Source: Pseudoxanthomonas helianthi
GTDB taxonomy: Bacteria > Pseudomonadota > Gammaproteobacteria > Xanthomonadales > Xanthomonadaceae
Assembly (NCBI RefSeq): GCF_017939625.1
Contig: NZ_JAGKTC010000002.1
Span: 186,629 to 250,628 of the forward strand
Direction: 5' to 3'
DNA length: 64,000 nucleotides
Part shown: piece after piece, positions 29,958-39,756 of the stretch
How positions within the stretch are numbered: the stretch's first letter is position 1
How the letters are laid out: each line of letters opens with the position of its first letter
The notes under the pieces: model-generated
What the model was told of the DNA's origin: nothing
What the model saw: the letters and a program-made list of their open reading frames with translations, nothing else
The model's database searches: none
Made by a program: the position numbers and the translations under genes

Positions 29958-30072
29958 CGCGGCGCGGGTTCAACGTCGTCGCGAGGGCGCGGCGGCGTGC
30001 AGGCGGAGGAGGAAGGGTTTGAGCAACACCCGAGGCGACACACACATAACTAAATAGATGAGGACTACGGAC

Positions 30073-31299
30073 ATGGCACATTTCGAACTGGTTGAAAAAA
30101 TGGCTCCCAACGCGGTGATCAAGGTCGTCGGCGTGGGCGGCGGCGGCGGCAACGCCGTGGCGCACATGGTCAACAGCAGCGTCGACGGCGTGGAGTTCAT
30201 CACCGCCAATACCGACTCGCAGGCGATCAAGAACTGCGGCTCGAAGCTGCAGCTGCAGCTGGGCGGCAACGTGACCAAGGGCCTGGGCGCGGGTGCGAAT
30301 CCGGAAGTCGGCCGCCAGGCCGCGCTGGAAGACCGCGAGCGCATCATCGAGGCGCTGGACGGCGCCGACATGGTGTTCATCACCGCCGGCATGGGCGGCG
30401 GCACCGGCACCGGCGCCGCGCCGGTCGTGGCGCAGCTGGCCAAGGAAATGGGCATCCTGACCGTGGCCGTGGTGACCAAGCCGTTCCCGTTCGAAGGCCG
30501 TCGCCGCATGCAGGTCGCGCTGAAGGGCATCGAGGAACTGAGCCACCACTGCGACTCGCTGATCACTATCCCGAACGAAAAGCTGATCACCGTGCTGGGC
30601 CGCAACGCGACGATGATCCAGGCGTTCCGCGCCGCCAACGACGTGCTGCTCGGCGCGGTGCAGGGCATCGCCGACCTGATCGTGCGCCCGGGCCTGATCA
30701 ACGTCGACTTCGCCGACGTGCGCACCGTCATGTCCGAAATGGGCCTGGCGATGATGGGCACCGGCCACGCCCGCGGCGACGACCGCGCGCAGGCCGCGGC
30801 GGAATCGGCGATCCAGAACCCGCTGCTCGACGACGTCAACCTGTCCGGCGCCAACGGCATCCTGGTCAACATCACCGCCGGCCCGGACTTCACCATGGCC
30901 GAGTTCGACGAAGTGGGCCGCACCATCGAAGGCTTCGCTTCGGAAGACGCGACCGTGGTGGTCGGCACCGTGCTCGACCCGGACATGCAGGACGAAGTGC
31001 GCGTGACCGTGGTCGCCACCGGCCTGAACCGCAGCGTGGCCCGCCAGCCGGTGCGCGGCACCGATCGCGCCGACCTGGGCGGCTTCCGCGCCGAGCCGGT
31101 GCGTGCGCCGATCAAGCTGGTGCGCGACGCGACCACCGGCCTGCCGGTCAACGACTTCGTCCAGGCGGACCCGGTCGCCACCGCCGTCGGCGGCCTCGGC
31201 CTCCGTCGCGGCAGCGCCGACCCGGCGCCGGCGACGGCCGATCTGCCGGCGGCGGATTACCTGGACATCCCGGCGTTCCTGCGTCGCCAGGCCGACTGA
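30073..31299 (+). CDS. ftsZ: Cell division protein FtsZ
   Basis: 408-aa tubulin-like GTPase that forms the Z ring. Seen: [17 protein letters not shown], the tubulin signature [14 protein letters not shown]7 loop [23 protein letters not shown], a variable linker, and the C-terminal peptide [11 protein letters not shown] that binds FtsA and ZipA. The ATG at 30073 is preceded by AGGA at the right distance (GATGAGGACTACGGAC), so it is favoured over the ATG at 30058. An intrinsic terminator follows at 31375. Confidence 0.98.
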   Translation: MAHFELVEKMAPNAVIKVVGVGGGGGNAVAHMVNSSVDGVEFITANTDSQAIKNCGSKLQLQLGGNVTKGLGAGANPEVGRQAALEDRERIIEALDGADMVFITAGMGGGTGTGAAPVVAQLAKEMGILTVAVVTKPFPFEGRRRMQVALKGIEELSHHCDSLITIPNEKLITVLGRNATMIQAFRAANDVLLGAVQGIADLIVRPGLINVDFADVRTVMSEMGLAMMGTGHARGDDRAQAAAESAIQNPLLDDVNLSGANGILVNITAGPDFTMAEFDEVGRTIEGFASEDATVVVGTVLDPDMQDEVRVTVVATGLNRSVARQPVRGTDRADLGGFRAEPVRAPIKLVRDATTGLPVNDFVQADPVATAVGGLGLRRGSADPAPATADLPAADYLDIPAFLRRQAD

Positions 31300-31374
31300 T
31301 CGCCAGAGGTAGTAGTCGAGTCAAACCTTCCTCCGTTCGCGGAGGAGGGCGCAAGCCGAAGTCCATGTCCCTTT

Positions 31375-31405
31375 GCTGCCGGGCCGCCACGGCCCGGCAG
31401 GTTTT
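31375..31405 (+). terminator. Intrinsic terminator after ftsZ
   Basis: Stem CTGCCGGGCC (31376-31385) and GGCCCGGCAG (31391-31400), loop GCCAC, followed by GTTTTC. A perfect 10-bp GC-rich stem with a short T-run; it should end the dcw transcript and separate it from lpxC. Confidence 0.75.
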
Positions 31406-31502
31406 CGGGTCGCGGGCCTTCGCGTTTCCGGATCCGTGATAGCGAGCCTGAATCCGGCCCCTGCGGACGTTGTTCCAGCACCGGAACGGAGTGATTATTC
31501 CG

Positions 31503-31531
31503 TTAAGATTCATGCGGCTGCGTGCTATTCT
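31503..31531 (+). promoter_or_regulatory. Candidate lpxC promoter
   Basis: Extended -10 TGCTATTCT at 31523-31531 with a weak -35 (TTAAGA, 31503-31508) at 17-bp spacing, about 40 nt before the lpxC ATG and downstream of the ftsZ terminator. Found by eye only. Confidence 0.35.
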
Positions 31532-31570
31532 CGCTGCCCGTTTCGACCCCCGATTCCCCCTTCGAACCCG

Positions 31571-32488
31571 ATGACCCAGCAGCGCACGCTCAAGTCCGTG
31601 ATCCGCGCCACCGGCGTGGGGCTGCATAGCGGGGACAAGGTTTACATGACGCTGCGCCCGGCGCCGGTCGATACCGGCATCGTGTTCCGCCGCGTCGATC
31701 TCGACCCGGTCGTCGAAGTTCCCGCGCGTGCCGCGCTGGTCACCGAAACCACGTTGTGCACCGGCCTGAGCGAGCAGGGCGCCAAGGTGCTGACCGTCGA
31801 GCACCTGATGTCGGCCCTGGCCGGCCTCGGCGTCGATAACGCCTATGTCGAACTGTCCTCGGCCGAGCTGCCGATCATGGACGGTTCCGCCGGTCCGTTC
31901 GTGTTCCTGCTGCAGTCGGCGGGCATCGTCGAACAGGCCGCGCCGAAGCGTTTCATCCGCATCAAGCGCGCGGTGGAAGTGCGCGACGGCGACAAGATCG
32001 CGCGTTTCGAGCCGCACGATGGCTTCCGCCTGGGCTTCACCGTGGTGTTCGACCACCCGGCCATCCCGGCTTCGCAGTCGCGCGCCGAAGTGGAATTCTC
32101 CACCGAGAACTACATCCGCGAAGTCAGCCGCGCGCGCACCTTCGGCTTCATGCGCGACCTGGAGTACATGCGCGAGCGCAACCTCGGCCTCGGCGGCTCG
32201 ATGGACAACGCGATCGTGCTGGACGAATTCCGCGTGCTGAACGACGACGGCCTGCGTTACGCCGACGAATTCGTCCGCCACAAGATCCTCGACGCGATCG
32301 GCGACCTGTACCTGGCCGGCCGCCCGATCCTCGGCGCCTACGAGGGCTACAAGTCGGGCCACGCCTTGAACAACAAGCTGGTCCGGGCCCTGCTGGCCGA
32401 AACCTCGGCCTGGGAAGAGGTCAGCTTCGAGGATGCCGCCGGCGCCACGCCGGCCATCGCCTACGGCTCGCCCGCGCTGGCTGGCTGA
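31571..32488 (+). CDS. lpxC: UDP-3-O-acyl-N-acetylglucosamine deacetylase LpxC
   Basis: 305-aa zinc enzyme for the committed step of lipid A synthesis. Zinc ligands: His in TVEHLMSAL, and His plus Asp in [14 protein letters not shown]; the catalytic histidine is in [14 protein letters not shown]. Also [22 protein letters not shown] at the N-terminus and [34 protein letters not shown]. Length standard. It follows ftsZ as in most proteobacteria but behind a terminator, so it probably has its own promoter. Confidence 0.98.
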   Translation: MTQQRTLKSVIRATGVGLHSGDKVYMTLRPAPVDTGIVFRRVDLDPVVEVPARAALVTETTLCTGLSEQGAKVLTVEHLMSALAGLGVDNAYVELSSAELPIMDGSAGPFVFLLQSAGIVEQAAPKRFIRIKRAVEVRDGDKIARFEPHDGFRLGFTVVFDHPAIPASQSRAEVEFSTENYIREVSRARTFGFMRDLEYMRERNLGLGGSMDNAIVLDEFRVLNDDGLRYADEFVRHKILDAIGDLYLAGRPILGAYEGYKSGHALNNKLVRALLAETSAWEEVSFEDAAGATPAIAYGSPALAG

Positions 32489-32502
32489 CTGCCGGCTGGC
32501 TG

Positions 32503-32566
32503 AAAACGGTTACGCACGGAAACTGTGACCTGCGTCAGTTTCTGTCGCAACAGTTAACCGGTTTTT
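32503..32566 (+). terminator. Two-tier hairpin terminator after lpxC
   Basis: Outer stem AAAACGGTTA (32503-32512) with TTAACCGGTTTT (about 32554-32565, one bulge) and inner stem GAAACTG / CAGTTTC (about 32519-32541), ending in TTTTT. Convergent to the 3' end of dciA. Confidence 0.6.
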
Positions 32567-32627
32567 AACATTCGTCTAACGCTCTGGCTGGCTTGCCTAA
32601 GTACCATGCCGGCTTCCGCGTGCGCAG

Positions 32628-33110
32628 CTAAGGTTTGGTCCGCCCGCGGGAACCCCGTCCGGAAGCAGTAGGCGTCCCCGCGGAGCCGGGGGGATCCAAT
32701 GAGGCCAGGGCGGCCTGCAGCGCTTCGCGCGAGGCCGTCGACATCGGCAGCGGCTTGCGCGGCGAATCGGATACGGCGGGGCTGGCAAGTTGTGCAACCA
32801 CCTTGGCGGTGACTTCGGTGATCGCCAGCCCGACGGATTGGGCCCGTTCGACCAGCTCGGGAGCGGCCAGGCGCAGCTTGGCTCGCCATACCGGCGAATC
32901 GACGACAAAAACGAGCCGGCCGTCGGCGACGTTGGCCAGCCTGCAATGGCTGGCGAGCGCGGGCGGCAGGAGGGGGCGGAACTGCTGTTCCAGGGTGTCG
33001 AGCCACAGGGCCCGGCGCACCGGGTTGGCGGTGGCATCCGACAGGGCGGCCTGCAGGGCAGGCAGCGGGGATGCGACGGCGCGGCGCGGCTGGGACTTCG
33101 AATTCGACAT
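32628..33110 (-). CDS. dciA: DUF721 / DciA family protein (probable DnaB helicase operator)
   Basis: 160-aa protein. Residues about 15-100 form the DUF721 domain (LPALQAALSD..., LDTLEQQFRPLLPPALASHCRLANVADGRLVFVVDSPVWRAKLRLAAPELVERAQ); the rest is Ser/Pro/Gly-rich and likely disordered. DUF721 proteins include DciA, which supports loading of the replicative helicase in bacteria lacking DnaC/DnaI; that role is inferred. It is head to head with the M23 peptidase, with only 8 bp between the two start codons. Confidence 0.82.
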   Translation of the reverse strand: MSNSKSQPRRAVASPLPALQAALSDATANPVRRALWLDTLEQQFRPLLPPALASHCRLANVADGRLVFVVDSPVWRAKLRLAAPELVERAQSVGLAITEVTAKVVAQLASPAVSDSPRKPLPMSTASREALQAALASLDPPGSAGTPTASGRGSRGRTKP

Positions 33111-33118
33111 TGGGCACC

Positions 33119-34069
33119 ATGACTTTCAAGACCATCGTAAACAATTCGCGCGCCTGGCTGGCCCACAAATCCGCCGCCGCTTCGTGGAAAACCCGCAATT
33201 TCCTGTATTCCCGTCCGCTGGCCAGCGCCGGCGTGCTGCTGGCCGTGGGCCTAGTGGCCGGCATCGGCGCGCGCAGCGCGATGGGCATGGGCCAGGTGGC
33301 GTGGATGCAGTCCAAGACCGAGCGCCAGCAGGCCGAACTGGACAAGGTGCGCCGCGGCGCGCAGCAGGAAATCAACGCCATGGCCGCGCGCCTGGGCGAG
33401 CTGCAGGCGCAGGCGAACCGGTTGAATGCGCTCGGCGAACGCCTGACCCGCATGGGCCAGCTCGAAGACGGCGAGTTCGACTTCGACAAGCCGGTCGGCG
33501 TCGGTGGCGGCGACGACGTGTCCTACGACATGCGCCCGGCCGAGCTGAACCAGGGCCTGAACCAGCTGCAGCAACAGTTCGACGCCTCCGGCCGCCAGTT
33601 GTCGGTGCTGGAGTCGCTGCTGTTCAACCGCCAGCTGGACAAGAACGCGGTGCCGTCCGGCGCGCCGATCAACAGCTACATCACCTCGGGCTTCGGCGGC
33701 CGCGCCGACCCGATCAACGGCGGCGGCCAGTTCCACAAGGGCATCGACTTCGAAGCCAACGTCGGCGACCCGGTGCGGGTCGTGGCCGACGGCGTGGTCA
33801 GCTTCGCCGGGGTCAAGAGCGGCTACGGCAACGTGGTCGACGTCGATCACGGCAACGGCTACGTGACCCGCTATGCGCACAACTCGCGCCTGGTGGTGAA
33901 GGTCGGCGACCTGGTCCGCGTGGGCCAGGAAATCGCCAAGGCCGGCTCGACCGGCCGTTCGACCGGCGCACACGTGCATTTCGAAGTCTGGGAAGGCGGC
34001 CGCGTGGTCAATCCGCGCAAGTTCCTCGGCAAGGGCCCGACCCCCGTGGGCGTGGTCAAGCGCGGCTGA
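33119..34069 (+). CDS. M23 family (LytM-like) metallopeptidase, membrane anchored
   Basis: 316-aa protein with an N-terminal membrane segment (LASAGVLLAVGLVAGIGARSAM, about residues 34-55), a coiled coil (TERQQAELDKVRRGAQQEINAMAARLGELQAQANRL) and a C-terminal M23 domain. Zinc site residues: H and D in HKGIDFEANVGD and the HVHFEVW motif; so catalytic residues look intact. It should cut peptidoglycan cross-links or activate others that do. It sits directly upstream of secA, where many proteobacteria carry such a gene. The start lacks an obvious ribosome site; an ATG at 33071 is in frame but overlaps dciA. Confidence 0.9.
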   Translation: MTFKTIVNNSRAWLAHKSAAASWKTRNFLYSRPLASAGVLLAVGLVAGIGARSAMGMGQVAWMQSKTERQQAELDKVRRGAQQEINAMAARLGELQAQANRLNALGERLTRMGQLEDGEFDFDKPVGVGGGDDVSYDMRPAELNQGLNQLQQQFDASGRQLSVLESLLFNRQLDKNAVPSGAPINSYITSGFGGRADPINGGGQFHKGIDFEANVGDPVRVVADGVVSFAGVKSGYGNVVDVDHGNGYVTRYAHNSRLVVKVGDLVRVGQEIAKAGSTGRSTGAHVHFEVWEGGRVVNPRKFLGKGPTPVGVVKRG

Positions 34070-34112
34070 GCCTGGGCGGCGAGGGGTTGATATCCCGACC
34101 CGCGTCACCAGC

Positions 34113-34160
34113 TACAATGAGCAGTTGCCAGACAGGGCGCCATGCGCCCTGTCTTCGTTT
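34113..34160 (+). promoter_or_regulatory. secA leader: -10-like box and perfect hairpin
   Basis: TACAAT at 34113-34118 is followed by a perfect stem GACAGGGCGC (34131-34140) / GCGCCCTGTC (34144-34153) with loop CAT and then TTCGTTTG. If the promoter is used, the hairpin lies at the very start of the secA mRNA, 48 nt before the ATG. It could instead be a terminator for the peptidase gene. Confidence 0.45.
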
Positions 34161-34207
34161 GGGGCCGCCGTCGCGCCGCCCGTTCCCGTAACCTGAATCG
34201 GCCTCAC

Positions 34208-36928
34208 ATGATCAACAGCCTGCTTACCCGTGTCTTCGGCAGCCGCAACGAACGCCTGCTGAAACAGCTCCAGCGCATCGTCGCCAAGATCAACGCATTG
34301 GAGCCGGAGCTGGAGAAGCTGTCCGACGACGAGCTGAAGGCCAAGACCCCCGAATTCCAGAAGCGCATCGCCGACGGCGAGACGCTGGACAAGATCCTGC
34401 CGGAAGCCTTCGCGGTGTGCCGCGAGGCCGGCAAGCGCGTGCTGGGCATGCGCCATTACGACGTGCAGTTGATCGGCGGCATGGTGCTGCACCTGGGCAA
34501 GATCGCCGAGATGCGCACCGGCGAAGGCAAGACCCTGGTCGCGACCCTGCCGGTGTACCTCAACGCGCTGGAAGGCAAGGGCGTGCACGTGGTCACCGTC
34601 AACGACTACCTGGCCCGCCGCGACTCCGCGTGGATGGGCCGGCTGTACAACTGGCTGGGCCTGTCGGTGGGCGTGGTCTACCCCGGCATGCCGCATTCGG
34701 ACAAGCACGCGGCCTACGCCGCCGACATCACCTACGGCACCAACAACGAATTCGGCTTCGACTACCTGCGCGACAACATGGCGATGTCGAAGGAAGACCG
34801 CTACCAGCGCAGCCTGCACTACGCCATCGTCGACGAAGTCGACTCGATCCTGATCGACGAAGCGCGCACGCCCCTGATCATCTCGGGCCCGGCCGACGAG
34901 TCGCCGGAGCTGTACGTGCGGGTCAACCGCATCGTGCCGCAGCTGACCAAGCAGGCGACCGAGGAAGGCGAGGGCGATTACTGGGTCGACGAGAAGGGCA
35001 AGCAGGTGCACCTGTCCGAGGCCGGCCAGGAACACGCCGAGGACCTGCTGCGCCAGGCCGGCATCCTGCAAGACGAAGACAGCCTTTACGCGCCGCAGAA
35101 CCTCAGCGTGGTCCACCACCTCAACGCCGCGCTGCGTGCGCACGCGATCTATCAGCGCGACGTCGACTACCTGGTCCGCGACGGCGAGGTGGTGATCGTC
35201 GACGAGTTCACCGGCCGCACCCTGCCGGGCCGGCGCTGGTCCGACGGCCTGCACCAGGCCGTGGAAGCGAAGGAAGGCGTGCCGGTGCAGCGCGAGAACC
35301 AGACGCTGGCCAGCATCACCTTCCAGAACCTGTTCCGCATGTACAAGAAGCTGTCCGGCATGACCGGTACGGCCGATACCGAAGCCTACGAATTCCAGAG
35401 CATCTACGGCCTGGAAGTGGTGGTGATCCCGCCGAACCGGCCGACCATCCGCAAGGATTCGCCGGACCAGGTGTTCCTCAACCGCAAGGGCAAGTTCAAC
35501 GCGGTGCTGGCCGACATCCAGGACTGCTACAAGCGCGGCCAGCCGGCGCTGGTCGGCACCACCTCGGTGGAAACCTCCGAGATGCTGTCCGACTTCCTGC
35601 GCAACGCCGGGGTTCCGCACGAAGTGCTCAACGCCAAGCAGCACGAGCGCGAAGCGCACATCGTCGCCAACGCCGGCCGTCCCGGCGCGGTGACCATCGC
35701 CACCAACATGGCCGGCCGCGGTACCGACATCGTGCTGGGCGGCTCGCTGGAAGCCGAACTGGCCGAGCTGGGCGAGGACGCCAGCGAAGCCGACAAGGCC
35801 CGGGTCCGGGCCGAGTGGCAGCAGCGCCACGACCAGGTCAAGGCCGCCGGCGGCCTGCACATCGTCGGCACCGAGCGCCATGAAAGCCGCCGCATCGACA
35901 ACCAGCTGCGCGGCCGTTCCGGCCGCCAGGGCGACCCGGGTTCCAGCCGCTTCTACCTGTCGCTGGAAGACAACCTGATGCGCATCTTCGCCAGCGACTG
36001 GGTGCAGAAGGCGATGAAGCTGATCGGCATGAAGGAAGACGACGTCATCGAGGACCGCCTGGTCAGCCGCCAGATCGAGAAGGCGCAGCGCAAGGTAGAG
36101 GCGCACAACTTCGACATCCGCAAGAACCTGCTGGACTTCGACGACGTCAACAACGACCAGCGCAAGGTCATCTACGCGCAGCGCGACGAGCTGCTGGAAT
36201 CGGAGTCGATCAAGGACTCGATCGATGGCATACGCGCCGACGTGGTCGCCGAGATGGTGCAGCGTTTCGTCCCGGCCAACTCGGTCGACGACCAGTGGGA
36301 CCTGCCGGGCCTGCGCGCCGAGCTGGCCTCGGAAACCGGCCTCGACCTGCCGGTGACCGAATGGGTCAAGGAAGGCGGCGAGCTCGACGCCGACGGCATC
36401 GAGCAACGCGTGCAGGAAGCGATGCGCAGCCATTTCGACGCCAAGGAGGCGCAGGTCGGCCCCGAGACCATGCGCATGCTGGAAAAGCACGTGATGCTGA
36501 CCGTGCTGGACAAGAGCTGGAAGGAGCACCTGGCGCGCATGGATTACCTGCGCCAGGGCATCCACCTGCGCGGCTATGCGCAGAAGCAGCCGAAGCAGGA
36601 ATACAAAAAGGAAGCCTTCGAGCTGTTCTCGGAGATGCTGGAAAACGTCAAGCGCGAGGTGGTGACCATCCTCGCCCGCGTGCGCATCCGCAGCGAGGAA
36701 GAGGTGGCCGCGGCCGAAGCCGAGGAACGCGCGCGCGCCGAGGCGATGGCGCGGCAGATGCAGTTCCAGCACGCCGACGCGGGCGGCTACAGCGCCGACG
36801 AGGAAGCCGAACAGGCGCAAGCCACCGCCGGCACGGTGACCCGCGATGGCCCCAAGGTCGGCCGCAACGATCCGTGCCCTTGCGGCAGCGGCAAGAAGTT
36901 CAAGCACTGCCACGGGCAGTTGAGCTGA
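34208..36928 (+). CDS. secA: Preprotein translocase ATPase SecA
   Basis: 906-aa motor of the Sec export pathway. Walker [21 protein letters not shown]-like [21 protein letters not shown]; peptide cross-linking region; second nucleotide domain with [15 protein letters not shown] and [23 protein letters not shown]; helical scaffold [43 protein letters not shown]-terminal SecB/zinc motif [14 protein letters not shown]. The ATG at 34208 begins the conserved [19 protein letters not shown]. No secM-like arrest peptide is visible upstream. Confidence 0.98.
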   Translation: MINSLLTRVFGSRNERLLKQLQRIVAKINALEPELEKLSDDELKAKTPEFQKRIADGETLDKILPEAFAVCREAGKRVLGMRHYDVQLIGGMVLHLGKIAEMRTGEGKTLVATLPVYLNALEGKGVHVVTVNDYLARRDSAWMGRLYNWLGLSVGVVYPGMPHSDKHAAYAADITYGTNNEFGFDYLRDNMAMSKEDRYQRSLHYAIVDEVDSILIDEARTPLIISGPADESPELYVRVNRIVPQLTKQATEEGEGDYWVDEKGKQVHLSEAGQEHAEDLLRQAGILQDEDSLYAPQNLSVVHHLNAALRAHAIYQRDVDYLVRDGEVVIVDEFTGRTLPGRRWSDGLHQAVEAKEGVPVQRENQTLASITFQNLFRMYKKLSGMTGTADTEAYEFQSIYGLEVVVIPPNRPTIRKDSPDQVFLNRKGKFNAVLADIQDCYKRGQPALVGTTSVETSEMLSDFLRNAGVPHEVLNAKQHEREAHIVANAGRPGAVTIATNMAGRGTDIVLGGSLEAELAELGEDASEADKARVRAEWQQRHDQVKAAGGLHIVGTERHESRRIDNQLRGRSGRQGDPGSSRFYLSLEDNLMRIFASDWVQKAMKLIGMKEDDVIEDRLVSRQIEKAQRKVEAHNFDIRKNLLDFDDVNNDQRKVIYAQRDELLESESIKDSIDGIRADVVAEMVQRFVPANSVDDQWDLPGLRAELASETGLDLPVTEWVKEGGELDADGIEQRVQEAMRSHFDAKEAQVGPETMRMLEKHVMLTVLDKSWKEHLARMDYLRQGIHLRGYAQKQPKQEYKKEAFELFSEMLENVKREVVTILARVRIRSEEEVAAAEAEERARAEAMARQMQFQHADAGGYSADEEAEQAQATAGTVTRDGPKVGRNDPCPCGSGKKFKHCHGQLS

Positions 36929-36971
36929 TCCGATTCGTCGTTCCCGCACGCGTCGGCCCGTGAACTGGCCT

Positions 36972-37033
36972 GTGGGAGCGACGTAAGTCGCGATGCTTTT
37001 CCGCGACCCGTTCGCGACTTACGTCGCTCCCAC
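36972..37033. repeat. GTGGGAGCGACGTAAGTCGCGA inverted repeat after secA
   Basis: Arms GTGGGAGCGACGTAAGTCGC (36972-36991) and GCGACTTACGTCGCTCCCAC (37014-37033) are perfect complements with a 22-bp loop. As a transcript it would form a very stable hairpin, but without a T-run. Confidence 0.85.
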
Positions 37034-37086
37034 GCCCTACGACGGGGCGATTGCGCGGTGGCAGGACTTCCCGGCAAGCTAGCCGC

Positions 37087-38043
37087 ATGCCATCCCCCCA
37101 GCGCTCGATCCACGTCATGGCCGCGGTCATCACCGACGCGCGCGGGCGCGTGTTGCTGGCGCGGCGCGACGGAACCAGCGACCTGGCCGGCCTGTGGGAA
37201 TTCCCCGGCGGCAAGCTGGAGCCCGGCGAGACGCCCGAGCAGGCGCTGGTGCGCGAGTTGCAGGAAGAGCTCGACATCACCGTCGAGGTCGGGCCGCCGC
37301 TGATGCAGGTGCCGCAGCAATACCCTGACAAGCGCCTGCGCCTGGACGTGCGCCGGGTGACGGCTTGGCAAGGCAAGCCGCGCGGCCACGAGGGGCAGGC
37401 GCTGACCTGGGTCGCGCCAGAGAAGCTGGCGCGCTATTCGATGCCCCCGGCAGACCTGCCGGTGGTCGCCGCCCTGCAGCAGCCCGACCGCTACCTGGTC
37501 ACGCCGGAACCAAGCGGGGACGACGACGCCTGGCTGGAGACACTGGAGCAGGCGGCCGCAACGGGCATCCGCCGCGTGCACCTGCGTGCTCCCGGCTTGG
37601 CCGAAACGGATCCCGAACGCTGGCGCCGATTGGTGCGCCGCGCCGTCGAACGGTTGCGCGGCGCCGAAACGGAGGTGCTGGTCGGGGCCGACATCGCGCT
37701 GGCGCGCGAACTCGGCGTCGGCGTGCATCTGCGCGCGATGCAGCTCGCCGGTCTGGCGACCCGACCGTTGCCGGAGGGCTCGCCGGTGGCCGCCTCATGC
37801 CATACGGCCGACGAGCTCCGTGCAGCGCAGGCGCTGGGCTGCGACTTCGCCGTGGTCGGCGCGATCCGCGCCACCGCGACGCATCCCGAGGCGCGGCCGC
37901 TGGGCTGGGCCGGGTTCGAAGCCTTGCGCGAAATCGCGGCGCTGCCGCTGTATGCGATAGGCGGCCTAGCGCCGGCCGACATCGACGAGGCGCGCACGCA
38001 CGGTGCGCAGGGGATTGCCGCGATCCGCGCGCTGTGGATGTAG
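37087..38043 (+). CDS. mutT: Nudix hydrolase (MutT-like) fused to a thiamine-phosphate-synthase-like domain
   Basis: 318 aa. N-terminal Nudix domain (about 1-130) with [46 protein letters not shown], which matches the Nudix box GX5EX7REUXEEXGU; expected to hydrolyse 8-oxo-dGTP and prevent A-to-C transversions. C-terminal domain (about 140-318) has a ThiE-like TIM barrel: [71 protein letters not shown] and [29 protein letters not shown]. This fusion is known in proteobacteria; the second activity is unproven. The stop TAG is the first three bases of a TAGGAGCG repeat. Confidence 0.92.
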   Translation: MPSPQRSIHVMAAVITDARGRVLLARRDGTSDLAGLWEFPGGKLEPGETPEQALVRELQEELDITVEVGPPLMQVPQQYPDKRLRLDVRRVTAWQGKPRGHEGQALTWVAPEKLARYSMPPADLPVVAALQQPDRYLVTPEPSGDDDAWLETLEQAAATGIRRVHLRAPGLAETDPERWRRLVRRAVERLRGAETEVLVGADIALARELGVGVHLRAMQLAGLATRPLPEGSPVAASCHTADELRAAQALGCDFAVVGAIRATATHPEARPLGWAGFEALREIAALPLYAIGGLAPADIDEARTHGAQGIAAIRALWM

Positions 38044-38133
38044 GAGCGCCCTTCCGGGGCGCGACCGAGTGTGCGGAGAAGGTCTTTCCGCCCCGCGGGG
38101 CAGAAAAAGCATCGCGACTTACGTCGCTCCCAC
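38041..38133. repeat. Two abutting dispersed-repeat arms between mutT and coaE
   Basis: TAGGAGCGCCCTTCCGGGGC (from 38041, continuing GCGACC) holds a GCGCCC/GGGGCGC hairpin and gives the mutT stop. GCATCGCGACTTACGTCGCT (38109-38128, continuing CCCAC) is a lone arm of the GTGGGAGCGACGTAAGTCGCGA family and gives the last codons and stop of coaE. These two convergent genes therefore both end in repeat DNA. Confidence 0.8.
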
Positions 38134-38757
38134 AGTCGAGTGAGTGGTTGCACGGGATAGCGCGCGGTACTGCGTGTCCAGGTGCGCGGCGGCGGCCTGC
38201 AGGTGTTCCAGGTGGCCATCGTTGACCACGATGTCGTCGGCGATGGCCAACCGCTGCCCCCGCGTCGCCTGAGCCGCGATCATCTTCTCCGCCAGCGCCG
38301 CGTCGATGCCGTCGCGCTGCACCAGCCGCGCCGCCTGCATTTCCACCGGCGTATCGACGACCAGGATGCGGTCCAGCCACGGATAGTTCGCGCGTCCGCC
38401 GCCTTCGGCCAGCAACGGGATGGTGGCGATGGCGTATGGGCCCGGGGCCGCACGGCAACGCTCGTGCAATTCGCGGCGAATGCGCGGGTGCAGGATCCTT
38501 TCCAGGGCGGCCTTGTCGGCGGGGTGGTCGAAGATGCGCCGGCGCAGCGCGGCGCGGTCGAGGCGGCCATCCGCGCCCAGCACGGCTTCGCCGAAACGTG
38601 CGACCACTTCGGCCAGCGCCGGTTGCCCCGGTTCGACGATTTCGCGCGCGATCCGGTCCGCATCGGCGATGCCCACGCCCAGCTGGGCGAACGCGTATTC
38701 CAGCGCGCTCTTGCCCGAAGCCACGCCGCCGGTCAGGCCGATGATGTAATCGCTCAT
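38119..38757 (-). CDS. coaE: Dephospho-CoA kinase
   Basis: 212-aa P-loop kinase for the last step of coenzyme A synthesis. P-loop IGLTGGVASGKSALEYAF (residues 6-23), then GIADADRIAREIVEPG, LHPRIRREL, TIPLLAEGG and ILVVDTPVEMQAARLVQRDGIDAALAEKMIAAQ. The true start is the ATG at 38757 (MSDYIIGLTGG). The final VGAT and TAA derive from a dispersed repeat. It is the last gene of the minus-strand pilB-pilC-pilD-coaE group, a conserved order in gammaproteobacteria. Confidence 0.96.
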   Translation of the reverse strand: MSDYIIGLTGGVASGKSALEYAFAQLGVGIADADRIAREIVEPGQPALAEVVARFGEAVLGADGRLDRAALRRRIFDHPADKAALERILHPRIRRELHERCRAAPGPYAIATIPLLAEGGGRANYPWLDRILVVDTPVEMQAARLVQRDGIDAALAEKMIAAQATRGQRLAIADDIVVNDGHLEHLQAAAAHLDTQYRALSRATTHSTVGAT

Positions 38758-38781
38758 GCGGTGATTATGCCGGGATGGATT

Positions 38782-38870
38782 GTGGGAGCGGCTTCGTGGG
38801 AGCGGCCTTGGTCGCGAATGCTGTTGCTCTTTCGGTGAATAAAAGCATTCGCGGCCAAGGCCGCTCCCAC
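38782..38870. repeat. Inverted repeat between coaE and pilD
   Basis: GTGGGAGCGGCCTTGGTCGC (from about 38796, preceded by a partial duplicate GTGGGAGCGGCTTC at 38782) pairs with GCGGCCAAGGCCGCTCCCAC (38851-38870). A variant of the GTGGGAGCG family with GGCCTTGGTC in place of ACGTAAGTC. Confidence 0.8.
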
Positions 38871-38892
38871 AAGGGCCCCACAAGGGCCTGGG

Positions 38893-39756
38893 TCAGCGCA
38901 GTCCGGAGACGCGCATATAGGCGTCCAGCAGCTTGTCGCCCCAGAAGAACACGATCCATCCGGCGATGGCCAGGTAAGGGCCGAACGGGATCGGCGTGGC
39001 GCGGTCGCGACCTTTGGCGGCCAGCCAGATCGAGCCGATTACCGCGCCGACCAGCGAGGACAGCAGGATCGTCGGTAGTATTCCGTTGAGTCCCGCCCAG
39101 GCGCCGATCGCAGCCAGCAGCTTGAAGTCGCCGTGGCCCATGCCCTCCTTGCCGGTCAGCTGCTTGAACAGCCACCACACCGACCACAGCGACACGTAAC
39201 CGGCGATGGCGCCCAGCACGGCCGGCTTCGGCGCGATGTACAGCTTCTCCATGCTGGCGATCAGGCCCAGCCACAGCAGCGGCAGGGTCAGCTGGTCGGG
39301 CAACAGCTGGGTGCGCAGGTCGATGCCCGACAGCGCGATCAGGAAACAGGTCAGCAGGATCGCGCCGAAACCCTGCCAGCCGAAGCCGAAACGCCACACG
39401 CAGACCACGGTCAGCAGGCAGGTCAGCAGTTCCACCAGCGGGTACTGGACCGAAATCGGCGCATGGCAGTGCCGGCACTTGCCGCGCAGCGCCAGCCAGC
39501 TGAACACCGGGATGTTCTCGTACCAGGACAGCCGCGCCTTGCAGTGCGGGCAATGCGAGGGCTCTACCACGATGCCCGGCGGGGGCGGCTCGTAGACGTC
39601 GGGCAGTTCCAGCACCTCGCGCGCGTCGCGGCGCCAGCGCCACTCCATCTTGCGCGGCAGGCGCAGGATGACCACGTTGAGGAAGCTGCCCAGCAGCAGC
39701 CCGAGTCCGGCCGCGGCGGGGAAGCCGATTGCCGGGTTTTGGTCCAGGAACGCCAT
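38893..39756 (-). CDS. pilD: Type IV prepilin peptidase / N-methyltransferase PilD
   Basis: 287-aa inner-membrane aspartyl protease that cuts prepilin leaders and methylates the new N-terminal Phe. N-terminal domain GSFLNVVILRLPRKMEWRW; zinc tetracysteine CPHCKARLSWYENIPVFSWLALRGKCRHC; protease aspartates in ALSGIDLRTQLLPDQLTLPLLW and KEGMGHGDFKLLAAIGAW (GxGD-type motif GHGDFK). About eight membrane helices. It should process PilA (57329-57757) and minor pilins encoded elsewhere. Confidence 0.96.
   Translation of the reverse strand: MAFLDQNPAIGFPAAAGLGLLLGSFLNVVILRLPRKMEWRWRRDAREVLELPDVYEPPPPGIVVEPSHCPHCKARLSWYENIPVFSWLALRGKCRHCHAPISVQYPLVELLTCLLTVVCVWRFGFGWQGFGAILLTCFLIALSGIDLRTQLLPDQLTLPLLWLGLIASMEKLYIAPKPAVLGAIAGYVSLWSVWWLFKQLTGKEGMGHGDFKLLAAIGAWAGLNGILPTILLSSLVGAVIGSIWLAAKGRDRATPIPFGPYLAIAGWIVFFWGDKLLDAYMRVSGLR

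Noticed and set aside
34112-36949. 945-aa minus-strand open reading frame opposite secA
   Set aside because: Entirely antisense to secA, compositionally a shadow (His/Val/Ala/Leu rich), with no domain. The same applies to the long antisense frames at 25364-27898 and 27243-29876.
38041-38066. Possible rho-independent terminator after mutT
   Set aside because: A GC-rich hairpin exists but there is no T-run and the sequence is a dispersed repeat; kept only as a repeat.
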